The notes: a model not told the origin generated them from the letters alone. DNA of 13,051 bases from an uncultured Clostridia bacterium (GCA_948517135.1 CAORJJ010000064.1:1-13051); one strand, 5' to 3'; counted from the first letter of the stretch, positions 1 to 8,279 are shown. Made by a program: numbers and translations.

Positions 1-127
1 CTATAATATTAAATTTTTTATATTTATCAAATCTTTTCTCACATTTTTCACAAATATAATTACTACAAAGTTTTCCACAAATTATACAAGTTTGTGGAAA
101 TAAAAAATTGAGAACAAGCTCAAGCAT
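1..127 (-). CDS. comFC: ComFC-family protein, N-terminal fragment (runs off the left edge)
   Basis: Only the first 42 codons lie in the window; the gene continues beyond base 1. The visible protein starts MLELVLNFLFPQTCIICGK and carries two CxxC knuckles (C14/C17 and C26/C29), the zinc-ribbon head typical of ComF/ComFC proteins. In that family a phosphoribosyltransferase-type domain follows; it would lie outside the window. ComFC proteins act inside the cell in DNA uptake or handling of incoming single-stranded DNA. The start is set by AAAGGAG about 5 nt upstream of the ATG. It lies 69 bp downstream of valS on the same strand, and I see no clear terminator between them, so co-transcription is possible. 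The family call rests on the N-terminal 'LFPxxCxxCg' pattern alone, so it is likely but not certain. Confidence 0.72.
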   Translation of the reverse strand, partial: MLELVLNFLFPQTCIICGKLCSNYICEKCEKRFDKYKKFNII

Positions 128-196
128 AAATACTCCTTTCTTGCCCCCAATTTTATTTTTATATTATTTTCATTTATAGATATTACCAAATAATTA

Positions 197-2884
197 TTAG
201 TTTAATGAATTCAATCTTTCTTCTACATTTTTAAGCATTTGTTTATAATTTTCAAGTTTTGCTTTTTCTTCATTAACTTTTGCTTCTGGTGCTTTGTTAA
301 CAAAACCAGGATTTGAAAGCATCTTCTCTCCTCTTAAAACCTCTGCTTCAAGTTTTGTCTTTTCACCTTCTAATCTTTTTCTTTCTTCTTCAATATCAAC
401 TAATTCTTCAAATGGAATATATACTTTTAATTCATCAATAACTATTGAAACTGCGTTTTGTGGTATTTCTGATTCATCTTTTACTATAACTATTTCATTT
501 GCAAATCCAAGTTTTGATAAAAACTCTTCTGCTTGTTTTATTTCATTATCTAATTTATTTGAAATAATTAATAATTTTGATTTTTTTGATGGATGAACAT
601 TCATCTTTGTTCTTATATTTCTTATTTCAACAATTAATTTTTTTAATTTCTCTACAATCTCTTCATCACTATCCAAGTCAAATTCTTCTTGTATTTTAGG
701 CCAATTACTAATCATCAATGCTTTATTATTATAATCTACTAATTTGCTATAAATTTCTGATGTAACAAATGGCATAAATGGATGTAGCAATTTTAAAGAA
801 ACACTAAAAATATAATCTAATACAAAACATACTGTAACTTTTTCATCATAATTTTCACTGTATAATCTTGGTTTTACCATTTCAATATACCAATCACAAA
901 ATTCATTCCATATAAAATTATATATTTTGTCAAGTGCAATTCCTAAATCATAATTTTCAATATTTCTTGTAACCTCTGCAATCACTTTATCTAATTTATT
1001 TATAATCCATCTATCTTCAATTTTAAGTAATTCTGCACGATATCTATTATTTTCTATATCATATACTTTATCAGAAAATTTAATAATATCTTCATCATCA
1101 GCTAAGTTCATTGTAATGAATTTTGCGGCATTCCAAATTTTATTTGCAAAATTTGAAGCTTGTTCTAATTTTTCAGGCATGAATCTAATATCATTTCCCA
1201 TTGTTGTTCCTGAAAGTAATGAAAATCTTAAACTATCAGTTCCATATTGATCTATAATATCAAGTGGATCTATACCATTTCCTAATGTTTTTGACATTTT
1301 TCTTCCTTGGCTATCTCTTACAATACCATGTACTAAAACATCTTTAAATGGTACTTCATCTGTAAATTCTAGTCCTTGTGTCATCATTCTTGAAATCCAA
1401 AATGTTATAATATCAAATCCTGTAACTAATGTTTGTGTTGGGTAAAAATCTTTGTAATCTTCAGATTCCTTATTTGGCCAACCTAAAGTTGAAAATGGCC
1501 ATAATGCAGAACTAAACCATGTATCTAAAGTATCTGGATCTTGAGTTAATTTTGCAGAACCACATTTTTCACATTTTTCAGGAGCTGTTTTTGAAACATT
1601 AATATGTCCACACTCATCACAAGTATAAGCTGGTATTCTATGTCCCCACCATAATTGACGAGATATACACCAATCTTGTATATTATCTAACCAATGAAAA
1701 TATTGCTTTTCATATCTCTGAGGAACAAATTTTGTTTCTCCATTTCTTACTGAATCGGCTGCACGTTTTGCCAAATCTTTCATACTTACAAACCATTGCT
1801 CTGAAACTTTTGGTTCAATTGTATTTTTACATCTTTCACATTTTGCTACATTATGTGTATAATCTTCAGTTCTAACTAATGCACCAATTTCATCTAATTT
1901 TTTAACAATTTCTTTTCTTGCATCTATCAAGTCCATTCCAGCATATTCTGGTACTAAATTTCCCATTTTGAAATTCTCGTCAAATACTTCTATAAATTCC
2001 AAATTGTGACGTAAACCAGCTTGATAATCATTCATATCGTGTGCAGGAGTTATTTTTACACAACCAGTTCCAAATTCCATTTCTACAAATTCATCTGCTA
2101 TAATAGGAATTTCTTTATTCATTATAGGAAGTATACAAGTTTTTCCAACTAAACTTTTATATCTTGCATCATCAGGATGAACAGCTACTGCTGTATCTCC
2201 AAGCATTGTTTCTGGTCTTGTTGTAGCAACTTCAATATAATCATTTTCTGTTTCTGTTATCTTATATCTTATATGCCATAAATGAGATGGTTCTTCTTTA
2301 TATTCAACTTCTGCATCAGAAATTGATGTATTACAACTTGTACACCAGTTAACCATTCTTTTTCCTTTATAAATTAAACCTTTTTCATATAGTTTTATAA
2401 ATTGCTCAAGAACAGCATCTGACATACCATCATCTAATGTAAATCTGTTTCTATTCCAATCACAAGAACATCCAAGTTTACGTTGTTGTTTTTGAATAAT
2501 TCCACCATATTCTTTTGTCCAACTCCATGCTTCATCTAAGAATTTTTCTCTTCCTAAATCTGCCTTAGATTTTCCTTCTTTTGCAAGCTTTTGAACAACT
2601 TTCATTTCAGTTGATATAGATGCATGGTCAGAACCTGGAAGCCATAATGCCCTATAACCTCTCATTCTTTTATATCTAATTAAAACATCCTGTATTGTAT
2701 CATCTAATGCATGCCCCATATGCAACTTACCAGTTACATTTGGTGGTGGCATCATTATACAATAAGGCTCTTTTGTTTTATCATCTGATGGTTTAAAATA
2801 TCCTTTTTTCTCCCATTCCTCATATAGTTTGTCTTCAAAATCTTTGGGATTAAATTTGTCAGCTAACTTATGCTTTTCACTCAT
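197..2884 (-). CDS. valS: Valyl-tRNA synthetase (ValRS)
   Basis: Cytoplasmic class I aminoacyl-tRNA synthetase that charges tRNA-Val with valine using ATP. The 895-residue product has every expected part, numbered from the start used here: PPPNVTG followed by HMGH (the HIGH signature) at about 46-58; the CP1 editing domain with TTRPET at 221-226, which hydrolyses mischarged Thr-tRNA; zinc-type cysteine pairs at C349/C352, C422/C425 and C438/C441; the KMSKT loop at 529-533; an alpha-helical anticodon-binding region; and a charged C-terminal coiled coil over roughly the last 70 residues. The length is normal for bacterial ValRS. The frame opens six bases earlier (2890), but AAAGGAGG ends only 2 nt from that ATG and 8 nt from the second ATG, so 2884 (MSEKHKL) is preferred. 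Expression is governed by the T-box leader upstream. No frameshift or missing catalytic residue is seen. Confidence 0.98.
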   Translation of the reverse strand: MSEKHKLADKFNPKDFEDKLYEEWEKKGYFKPSDDKTKEPYCIMMPPPNVTGKLHMGHALDDTIQDVLIRYKRMRGYRALWLPGSDHASISTEMKVVQKLAKEGKSKADLGREKFLDEAWSWTKEYGGIIQKQQRKLGCSCDWNRNRFTLDDGMSDAVLEQFIKLYEKGLIYKGKRMVNWCTSCNTSISDAEVEYKEEPSHLWHIRYKITETENDYIEVATTRPETMLGDTAVAVHPDDARYKSLVGKTCILPIMNKEIPIIADEFVEMEFGTGCVKITPAHDMNDYQAGLRHNLEFIEVFDENFKMGNLVPEYAGMDLIDARKEIVKKLDEIGALVRTEDYTHNVAKCERCKNTIEPKVSEQWFVSMKDLAKRAADSVRNGETKFVPQRYEKQYFHWLDNIQDWCISRQLWWGHRIPAYTCDECGHINVSKTAPEKCEKCGSAKLTQDPDTLDTWFSSALWPFSTLGWPNKESEDYKDFYPTQTLVTGFDIITFWISRMMTQGLEFTDEVPFKDVLVHGIVRDSQGRKMSKTLGNGIDPLDIIDQYGTDSLRFSLLSGTTMGNDIRFMPEKLEQASNFANKIWNAAKFITMNLADDEDIIKFSDKVYDIENNRYRAELLKIEDRWIINKLDKVIAEVTRNIENYDLGIALDKIYNFIWNEFCDWYIEMVKPRLYSENYDEKVTVCFVLDYIFSVSLKLLHPFMPFVTSEIYSKLVDYNNKALMISNWPKIQEEFDLDSDEEIVEKLKKLIVEIRNIRTKMNVHPSKKSKLLIISNKLDNEIKQAEEFLSKLGFANEIVIVKDESEIPQNAVSIVIDELKVYIPFEELVDIEEERKRLEGEKTKLEAEVLRGEKMLSNPGFVNKAPEAKVNEEKAKLENYKQMLKNVEERLNSLN

Positions 2885-2981
2885 ATACATTTCCTCCTTT
2901 TGAAATTTATGGATAGTCCAAAAATTCCATTTTTTAATTTTTGAAATTTAAAGGTAATCCCTAAATTTCATTTTTGATTTC

Positions 2982-3014
2982 AAAAAAGCCCTTATACGAA
3001 TTTCGTATAAGGGC
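2982..3014 (-). terminator. T-box-controlled intrinsic terminator
   Basis: A perfect 11-bp stem (arms 3014-3004 and 2998-2988, GCCCTTATACG and its complement) with a 5-nt loop is followed on the minus strand by six T residues (2987-2982). It lies directly after the T-box sequence and is the attenuator that blocks valS when tRNA-Val is charged. It may also stop read-through from the upstream pyr operon, which has no other evident terminator. Confidence 0.93.
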
Positions 3015-3232
3015 GAATGATTTACCGCGGTACCACCTTAATTATTTACAAATTGTAAATATCTCTAAAAGTTTTTAACGTAACTTACACGGATATACTT
3101 ACTAAAAATTTCAGTATACCAACTCCAAAGCTACCTTCACCAACTTTACTATAAGAAGCTCTCAGCGTATTCACTTCTTTTCTCTTTCTAGATATTTTTG
3201 GTTACTCCTCTTCTTCACGGTTGTTATCAGTG
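2982..3232 (-). promoter_or_regulatory. T-box riboswitch leader of valS
   Basis: Read on the minus strand, the leader has the near-invariant T-box AAGGTGGTACCGCGGT at 3039-3024, then an 11-bp terminator hairpin and U-tract. Stem I is recognisable. Its base pairs ACACTGATA (3232-3224) with TATCCGTGT (3095-3087) with one mismatch. The 5' side carries GAAGAAGAGGAGTA and an AGAGA segment, and the distal part carries GTTGGTGAAGGTAGC. In this family uncharged tRNA binds the specifier codon in stem I and the T-box bulge, stabilising an antiterminator. Here AAGGTGG can pair with the CGCCCTT just before and inside the terminator 5' arm. Valine specificity follows from the downstream gene; GTA triplets occur at 3102-3100 and 3119-3117 in the 3' arm, and which one is the specifier cannot be fixed by eye. 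Confidence 0.95.
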
Positions 3233-3237
3233 TTTAT

Positions 3238-3266
3238 ATATTAACATAATTTTTATAATAAATCAA
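3238..3266 (-). promoter_or_regulatory. Sigma-A-type promoter of the valS T-box transcript
   Basis: On the minus strand, TTGATT (3266-3261), a 17-bp spacer and TAATAT (3243-3238) fit a housekeeping promoter. The predicted start near 3231 coincides with the base of T-box stem I. The promoter sits in the 3' gap after the DUF3137-like gene stop at 3275. Confidence 0.65.
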
Positions 3267-3274
3267 TACTTATT

Positions 3275-4192
3275 TTATTGTTTTGTATCAACATATGAAT
3301 ATATATGATTAACAGTTTCTTCAATCACTTCTAATGGATAAAAAATTAATTTATAATACTTTCTAATAAAATCTTTATTTAATCCTAAGCCAAATGCTGG
3401 TGCTTCAAATACATCACCACATTTATATCTAAAATAAAGCATATTATTAATTATTTTTACTTCAAATAAATATTTATTAATATTTCTAATATCTATATAT
3501 TTTTCAATTAAATCTGATGTAAAAATTTCCATCGCTTCTACTCTATTATTTGTTATACAATCATAAAATTTCTCAAATTCAGAAGAATCAACCTCAACTC
3601 TTTTTCTACTATATTTTTTAGTAAAATTATCATCTAATATTGTTATCTCTAATGCTGGATTTTTACTTAATTTTACTACACCATAATATCCTCTAAAAGT
3701 TTGAGTTTTACTTGTTTTATTTTCACCATTTGAATCTACATAGTGACTTACATCATATGTTGTAATCTCAGAAGATTGTATTGCTGTCCCATCCTCTAAT
3801 GTACCATATATTCTATCTTCTGAGTAATATTCTTTAAATGTATTATCAAAATTTGACATTCTATAATCTATTACTGCAAGACCACTTTTGGAATCAAAAG
3901 AAAGTCCTTGATTATATTTTTTTACTAAGCTTCCAATTACCATGTCTTTATACTTTTGACTATATATTTTATGAGCATTTTTCAAAAAAATAAGTAAAAC
4001 CAATATTGATAATGATATTGAAATTGTTAATAATGATTTATAATCAGCTACTATTCCAACAATTACATTTATAACTATTAAAACTAATAATATGCCTAAA
4101 ACAAATTTTCCCAATTTGTTTCTTGCACTTTTTAAATCTTTTACACATTCTTCATAAATTTCAGTATATATTTCTTCAAAATCTTTTTTCAT
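3275..4192 (-). CDS. DUF3137-like membrane protein paired with LemA
   Basis: A 305-residue protein of unknown biochemical role. An N-terminal charged helix (about 1-28) precedes two closely spaced transmembrane helices (about 29-48 and 53-70), leaving a cytosolic domain of roughly 230 residues. The segment at about 203-238 (SSEFEKFYDCITNNRVEAMEI, then FTSDLIEKY) matches my memory of the family core 'FEKyFdVysdDqieAmriLTsdlie', which is why I assign DUF3137. Its start has GAGGAAG 7 nt upstream and lies 15 bp after lemA. The lemA/DUF3137 neighbourhood is a recurrent pairing in Firmicutes, which supports the call. Position at the end of the pyr operon implies co-transcription, though no metabolic link is evident. 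The function is not known; a role in envelope or membrane homeostasis is only a guess. Confidence 0.75.
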   Translation of the reverse strand: MKKDFEEIYTEIYEECVKDLKSARNKLGKFVLGILLVLIVINVIVGIVADYKSLLTISISLSILVLLIFLKNAHKIYSQKYKDMVIGSLVKKYNQGLSFDSKSGLAVIDYRMSNFDNTFKEYYSEDRIYGTLEDGTAIQSSEITTYDVSHYVDSNGENKTSKTQTFRGYYGVVKLSKNPALEITILDDNFTKKYSRKRVEVDSSEFEKFYDCITNNRVEAMEIFTSDLIEKYIDIRNINKYLFEVKIINNMLYFRYKCGDVFEAPAFGLGLNKDFIRKYYKLIFYPLEVIEETVNHIYSYVDTKQ

Positions 4193-4207
4193 TTGTCTTC
4201 CTCACAA

Positions 4208-4741
4208 TTATAAATCTATATTAATATTTTCTTTTTTATATTCTTCAATCTCGAATAAATCTTCTTGTTTAAATCCAAATATTAATGCAAATATATTTGA
4301 TGGAAAAGTTGATATTGCTGTATTATATAAAGTTACATCACCATTATATACTCTTCTTGCTGCTTGCAATTGACTTTCCATCTTTTCTAAAGTTTTTTGT
4401 AATCCAACAAATTGCTCACTAGCTTGCAAATTAGGGTTATTTTCTCCAACAGCTAATAATGAATTACATTTAGAATTTAATTCAGATGCTTTTTTTAAAT
4501 TCTTACTTTTTTCATTTGAATATTCAGAACGTAATTTAGCAATATTACTATATACAGACTCTTCATATTTAGCATATCCTTTTACACATTCAACTAAATT
4601 TGGTATTAAATCAAATCTTTGATTTAGATATACTTCAATTGATGATTTTGATTGTTTTATTTTATTTTTTAATACTACAAATTTGTTAAATTCTATTACA
4701 ACAAACACCATTACTAATAGAACTATTACTGCTACTATCAT
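4208..4741 (-). CDS. lemA: LemA family membrane-anchored protein
   Basis: The 177-residue product begins with a single hydrophobic segment (about residues 2-18) and continues as an alpha-helical, coiled-coil-rich domain facing out of or along the membrane. The family signature is clear: NKFVVLKNKIKQSKSSIEVYL, then NQRFDLIPNLVECVKGYAKYE, equivalent to the LemA 'r...iDv.LkrR.dLIPnLv..vkgya.hE' core. LemA proteins are widespread and their molecular role is unsettled. The open frame extends to a TTG at 4756, but that stretch (TTG AAG GAG AGA AAA) contains the ribosome binding site itself, so the ATG at 4741 with AAGGAG a few bases upstream is the real start. It lies 17 bp after pyrD and 15 bp before the DUF3137-like gene, in the same operon. 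Confidence 0.93.
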   Translation of the reverse strand: MIVAVIVLLVMVFVVIEFNKFVVLKNKIKQSKSSIEVYLNQRFDLIPNLVECVKGYAKYEESVYSNIAKLRSEYSNEKSKNLKKASELNSKCNSLLAVGENNPNLQASEQFVGLQKTLEKMESQLQAARRVYNGDVTLYNTAISTFPSNIFALIFGFKQEDLFEIEEYKKENINIDL

Positions 4742-4758
4742 TTTTCTCTCCTTCAAAA

Positions 4759-5670
4759 TTAATTCATTTCTACTGTTCCGATAATTGAATTAATATCTTC
4801 TATATTATGTTTTTTCATATAATTTTCAATTCCTTCAATTGTTCTAATGCTAGTTTCAGGATCTACAAAGTTTCCTGCTCCAATAGATACAGCAGTAGCA
4901 CCTGCCAGCATATATTCTATTGCATCATCTCCATTTGTAATTCCACCCATTCCTAAAATTGGAATATTTATAGCTTTTGACATTTGATATACACATCTTA
5001 CTCCAATTGATCTTATTCCAGGTCCTGAAAATCCTCCTGTATTATTGGCTAAAACTGGTTTTCTTTTATCAATATCGATCTTCATTCCTAATAATGTATT
5101 TATTCCAGAAACACCATCTGCTCCTGCATCTTCTGCACCTTTAGCAGGTGCTGTTATGTCTGTTACATTAGGAGTTAATTTTACAATTAGAGGTTTATTT
5201 GTTAATACTTTTCTTACTTGTGAAGTAACTTCTTTTACACCTTCATATGATGTACCAAATGCTAAGCATCCTTCTTTAACATTTGGACAAGAAAGGTTTA
5301 TTTCTACACCATCTATATCCAAGTCATTTAAAATTCTACAAACTTCCACATATTCTTCAACAGTATGCCCTATTGCATTAACTATTATTTTAGTATCAAA
5401 TTTTCTAAGCCAAGGTAAATCATTTTGTATAAAATACTCAATTCCTGGATTTTGTAATCCTATACTATTTAACATTCCACCTGGAACCTCGCAAATTCTT
5501 GGAGCAGGATTCCCTGTCCATGGTTTTATAGCAGTTCCTTTTGTAATTATTGCTCCCAATTTATTTAAATCAATATATTCTGCAAATTCTCTTCCATAAC
5601 CAAATGTTCCTGATGCAACAGTTACTGGATTTTTCATTTTAATTCCACATAAATTAACTTCTGTCTTCAT
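4759..5670 (-). CDS. pyrD: Dihydroorotate dehydrogenase, catalytic subunit (class 1B, PyrDB)
   Basis: Cytosolic FMN-dependent TIM-barrel enzyme oxidising dihydroorotate to orotate, the fourth step of UMP synthesis. The 303-residue protein opens VNLCGIKMKNPVTVASGTFG as class 1 enzymes do. It has KGTAIKPWTGNPAPRICE (about 44-61), the NSIGLQNPG loop (68-76), the catalytic-loop motif NLSCPNVKEG with the base cysteine at C128, KLTPN (164-168), and the FMN-phosphate-binding GMGGITNGDDA region (240-250). A cysteine rather than serine as base is the class 1 hallmark, and adjacency to pyrK defines class 1B, in which electrons pass to NAD+. GGGAG lies 7 nt before the start codon, and pyrK ends 13 bp upstream. 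Confidence 0.97.
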   Translation of the reverse strand: MKTEVNLCGIKMKNPVTVASGTFGYGREFAEYIDLNKLGAIITKGTAIKPWTGNPAPRICEVPGGMLNSIGLQNPGIEYFIQNDLPWLRKFDTKIIVNAIGHTVEEYVEVCRILNDLDIDGVEINLSCPNVKEGCLAFGTSYEGVKEVTSQVRKVLTNKPLIVKLTPNVTDITAPAKGAEDAGADGVSGINTLLGMKIDIDKRKPVLANNTGGFSGPGIRSIGVRCVYQMSKAINIPILGMGGITNGDDAIEYMLAGATAVSIGAGNFVDPETSIRTIEGIENYMKKHNIEDINSIIGTVEMN

Positions 5671-5683
5671 ATTTTTCTCCCTT

Positions 5684-6469
5684 CTAAATTTCTACATCTT
5701 TAGCAAAAAATACAGGTCCATCTTTACATACATGTTTATATACTATATCTTCACCTGAATTAAATTTAACTGCACACCCTAAACAAGCTCCAATTCCACA
5801 TCCCATTCTTTCTTCTAAAGAAATTTGACAAGGAATATTATTTTCTATTGCATAACTTCTTACAGCTTTTAACATAGGAAGTGGTCCACATGCAAAAATC
5901 ATATCAACCTTATGTTCTTCAATATCTTTTTTCATAAAATCTATTGCAAAACCTTTTTCTTTATAACTTCCATCATCTGTTGTTACAACTAATTTATTTA
6001 AACCTATTTCTTCAAATTCTTTTTCACATGTAACTAAAGATTTATCTCTAAATCCTAAATATACATTCAAATTAGCTTTTCCTTTTAATTCTTTTGTAAG
6101 TTCATAAAGTGGATATGTTCCAATTCCACCACCAATAATTGCAACATTATTATATTCTTGAACTTTAAAAGTACCTTTTCCAAGAGGTCCCATTATATCA
6201 ATTAATTTTCCTACTTCTATTTTTGATAAAAGCTCTGTTCCTCTTCCTTTAACTTGAAAAATAAATTCAATTTCACCAAGTTCTTTATTTATATTATAAA
6301 TACTTATAGGTCTTCTTAAATATGGTTCACCAGTTTCAGAAACTTTAATTTCCAAAAATTGTCCTGGCTTTGCCTCATTTGCAATTTCTGGAGCCTTTAC
6401 TGTATATTTAAAAATTCCAGCTACAAGTTCGTTTTTTCTCAATAATTCACAATTTACTTTTACTCCCAT
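5684..6469 (-). CDS. pyrK: Dihydroorotate dehydrogenase B, electron-transfer subunit
   Basis: Partner of PyrD in the class 1B heterotetramer; it moves electrons from FMN through a [2Fe-2S] cluster and FAD to NAD+. In the 261-residue product the flavin-binding RRPISIY lies at about 52-58, the nucleotide-binding GGGIGTYP at 113-120 and the CGP motif at 194-196. The cluster ligands are C224, C229, C232 and C248 (MGCGIGACLGC, then VCKDGPVF), the spacing expected for PyrK. The frame can be opened to a TTG at 6490, but the added codons spell GAAGGAGGAATT, which is the ribosome binding site, so the ATG at 6469 is used. It follows the epimerase gene after the operon's longest gap (41 bp), which contains a small hairpin. 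Confidence 0.96.
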   Translation of the reverse strand: MGVKVNCELLRKNELVAGIFKYTVKAPEIANEAKPGQFLEIKVSETGEPYLRRPISIYNINKELGEIEFIFQVKGRGTELLSKIEVGKLIDIMGPLGKGTFKVQEYNNVAIIGGGIGTYPLYELTKELKGKANLNVYLGFRDKSLVTCEKEFEEIGLNKLVVTTDDGSYKEKGFAIDFMKKDIEEHKVDMIFACGPLPMLKAVRSYAIENNIPCQISLEERMGCGIGACLGCAVKFNSGEDIVYKHVCKDGPVFFAKDVEI

Positions 6470-6481
6470 AATTCCTCCTTC

Positions 6482-6501
6482 AATGTCCAATTGTGGACGT
6501 T
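6482..6501 (-). repeat. Small hairpin in the gap before pyrK
   Basis: On the minus strand AACGTCCA-CAAT-TGGACATT forms an 8-bp stem (one G-T wobble) with a 4-nt loop. It ends directly before the AAGGAGG of pyrK. There is no T-run after it, so it is not a normal terminator. It could protect a processed 3' or 5' end or tune pyrK translation. Confidence 0.5.
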
Positions 6502-6510
6502 AATTTAATT

Positions 6511-7329
6511 TTAAAAAAAATCAACAGTATATTCTGCTTCAAATTTTTGATTTGTTTTTAACTCTATTAAATCTTCTTTTTCTTCAAAAATTCCATTAGT
6601 ATTTATTTTATCAGCTGTATTAAACCAAGGTTCTATACAAATAAATGGTGCTCCAGGTTTTGACCAAATTGCTAAATATGGAAATTGTTCAAATTCAAAA
6701 CTTAAAACATTTTTAGTCTCTGTTTTCAAGTAAACTTTTCTTGATTTTATATTTTTCATAATAATAGCATCATTTTCAAATGTTTTACTATCTAAAAATA
6801 TTCTATTTTCTCTAATATACTTAGTTGTTTTTTCTGGTTTTTCTTTTATTAATCCATCTTGTAATTGATAAATTTCAATATCATCTTCAATATCATGAAA
6901 TTCTAATCTATATTTCCCACTTGAATATTCACATACATAAGCTGGATGTCCACCTAATCCAAATACCATTAGATTATTGCTTTTATTAATAACTTTATAT
7001 TTAGTAGTAACTTTATTTCCATTTACTTCATAAGAAACATATAATTCAAAATCAAATGGAAATTTCTTTAATGTTTCTTGATTTGATTTTAAAACATATG
7101 AATTTTCTCCAATTTGTTCAAATTCCATATCTCTTGCAAATCCATGTTGTCCCATTTCATATGTCTTTCCATCTATCAAAGTTTTCCCATCTTTCAATTT
7201 TCCTACAATTGGAAAAAGCACTGGACTGTGTCTATTCCAAAATCTTTCTCCATCATGTATCTTTTCAATACCGTTCATTTTTACAGAAATAAGCTCTGCA
7301 CCTTTTTTTGTTGTCTTTATTTCTATCAT
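6511..7329 (-). CDS. Aldose 1-epimerase family protein (LacX-like galactose mutarotase fold)
   Basis: A 272-residue all-beta protein predicted to interconvert sugar (or sugar-phosphate) anomers in the cytosol. It belongs with the LacX-type branch: WNRHSPVLFPIVGKLKDG (about 31-48) and QHGFARDMEF (61-70) near the start, LGGHPAY (125-131) in the middle, and CIEPWFN (231-237) near the end. H62 and H128 plus E233 are the likely catalytic general acid/base residues, as in galactose mutarotases. The substrate cannot be told from sequence. AAAAGGAG lies upstream of the ATG and pyrF ends 15 bp before it, so it is embedded between pyrF and pyrK, an unexpected place for a sugar epimerase. A role in supplying ribose or hexose phosphates is speculation. 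Confidence 0.88.
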   Translation of the reverse strand: MIEIKTTKKGAELISVKMNGIEKIHDGERFWNRHSPVLFPIVGKLKDGKTLIDGKTYEMGQHGFARDMEFEQIGENSYVLKSNQETLKKFPFDFELYVSYEVNGNKVTTKYKVINKSNNLMVFGLGGHPAYVCEYSSGKYRLEFHDIEDDIEIYQLQDGLIKEKPEKTTKYIRENRIFLDSKTFENDAIIMKNIKSRKVYLKTETKNVLSFEFEQFPYLAIWSKPGAPFICIEPWFNTADKINTNGIFEEKEDLIELKTNQKFEAEYTVDFF

Positions 7330-7344
7330 TTTGTCTCACTCCTT

Positions 7345-8268
7345 TTATTTTATAGCTGAAATTAGCTCATCTCTCATTCGTATTGCCTCAGCTCTTGTTG
7401 CTTGTGCATATTGGCTATCTGAATATACATCTTTCCATCTATCAGATTTATAAGCACACATCAAGCTTCTTGAAGCATTTACAATTCCACCTAAACCATC
7501 TTTAAATCCTAATGCTATATCTTCTGCTTTTCCACCTTGAGCTCCATAACCTGGAATTAAGAAATAAGATTTAGGCATAATTTCTCTTAATTCTTTTATT
7601 TGAACTGGATAAGTAGCTCCAACAACTGCTGAAACACTACTATATCCATATTCTCCAATAAGTTCTTCTCCCCAAGAATTAACAAGTTCAGCAACTTTTT
7701 CATAAATAGTTCTTCCATCTTCTAATTTTAAATCTTGTAATTCTCCTGAAGATTTATTTGAAGTTTTTACAAGTACAAATATTCCTTTATTATATTTTTT
7801 GCAATCATCTATAAATGGTTTTACACCATCAACTCCAAGATATGGATTTACTGTTACAAAATCAATATCATAAAAACTTTCTTCATTTTCTCCAACTAAT
7901 GTTTTTCCTAAATAAGCATTAGAATAACCGCTGGCTGTTGTTCCTATATCACCTCTTTTTATGTCAGCAATAACAACCATACCTTTTTCTTTTGCATATC
8001 TACATGTTTCTTTAAAGCATTTCATTCCTTCTAAACCAAACATTTCGTAAAATGCTATTTGAGGTTTTACAGCAGGAACTACATCGTATGTGGCATCTAT
8101 TAGAGCTTTATTATATTCTAATATTCCTTCACAAACACTTTTAACATCTGTTCCATATTTTTCTTTTATGCATTCTGGTAGCATTTCATATCTTGGATCT
8201 AATCCCATAACAGTAGGATTTCCAGTTTCTTTTATTTTATCTATTAATATATCTATTGCATTTTTCAT
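7345..8268 (-). CDS. pyrF: Orotidine-5'-phosphate decarboxylase, long (type 2) form
   Basis: Decarboxylates OMP to UMP, the last step of the pathway, in the cytosol. At 307 residues it is the longer type 2 form rather than the roughly 240-residue type 1 enzyme. Motifs in order: GLDPR (22-26), VKPQIAFYE (67-75), the catalytic DIKRGDIG (102-109, with D102, K104 and D107 as the charged network), the phosphate-binding VGATYP (216-221), PGYGAQGG (239-246) and NASR (264-267). The ATG has AAAGGAGAT just upstream. It starts 11 bp after pyrC and stops 15 bp before the epimerase gene. Confidence 0.97.
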   Translation of the reverse strand: MKNAIDILIDKIKETGNPTVMGLDPRYEMLPECIKEKYGTDVKSVCEGILEYNKALIDATYDVVPAVKPQIAFYEMFGLEGMKCFKETCRYAKEKGMVVIADIKRGDIGTTASGYSNAYLGKTLVGENEESFYDIDFVTVNPYLGVDGVKPFIDDCKKYNKGIFVLVKTSNKSSGELQDLKLEDGRTIYEKVAELVNSWGEELIGEYGYSSVSAVVGATYPVQIKELREIMPKSYFLIPGYGAQGGKAEDIALGFKDGLGGIVNASRSLMCAYKSDRWKDVYSDSQYAQATRAEAIRMRDELISAIK

Positions 8269-8279
8269 AGTTATCTCCT

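Noticed and set aside
5045..5599. A 184-codon open frame on the plus strand opposite pyrD
   Set aside because: It is the complement of a strongly conserved gene in AT-rich DNA, has no family resemblance and no convincing ribosome binding site.
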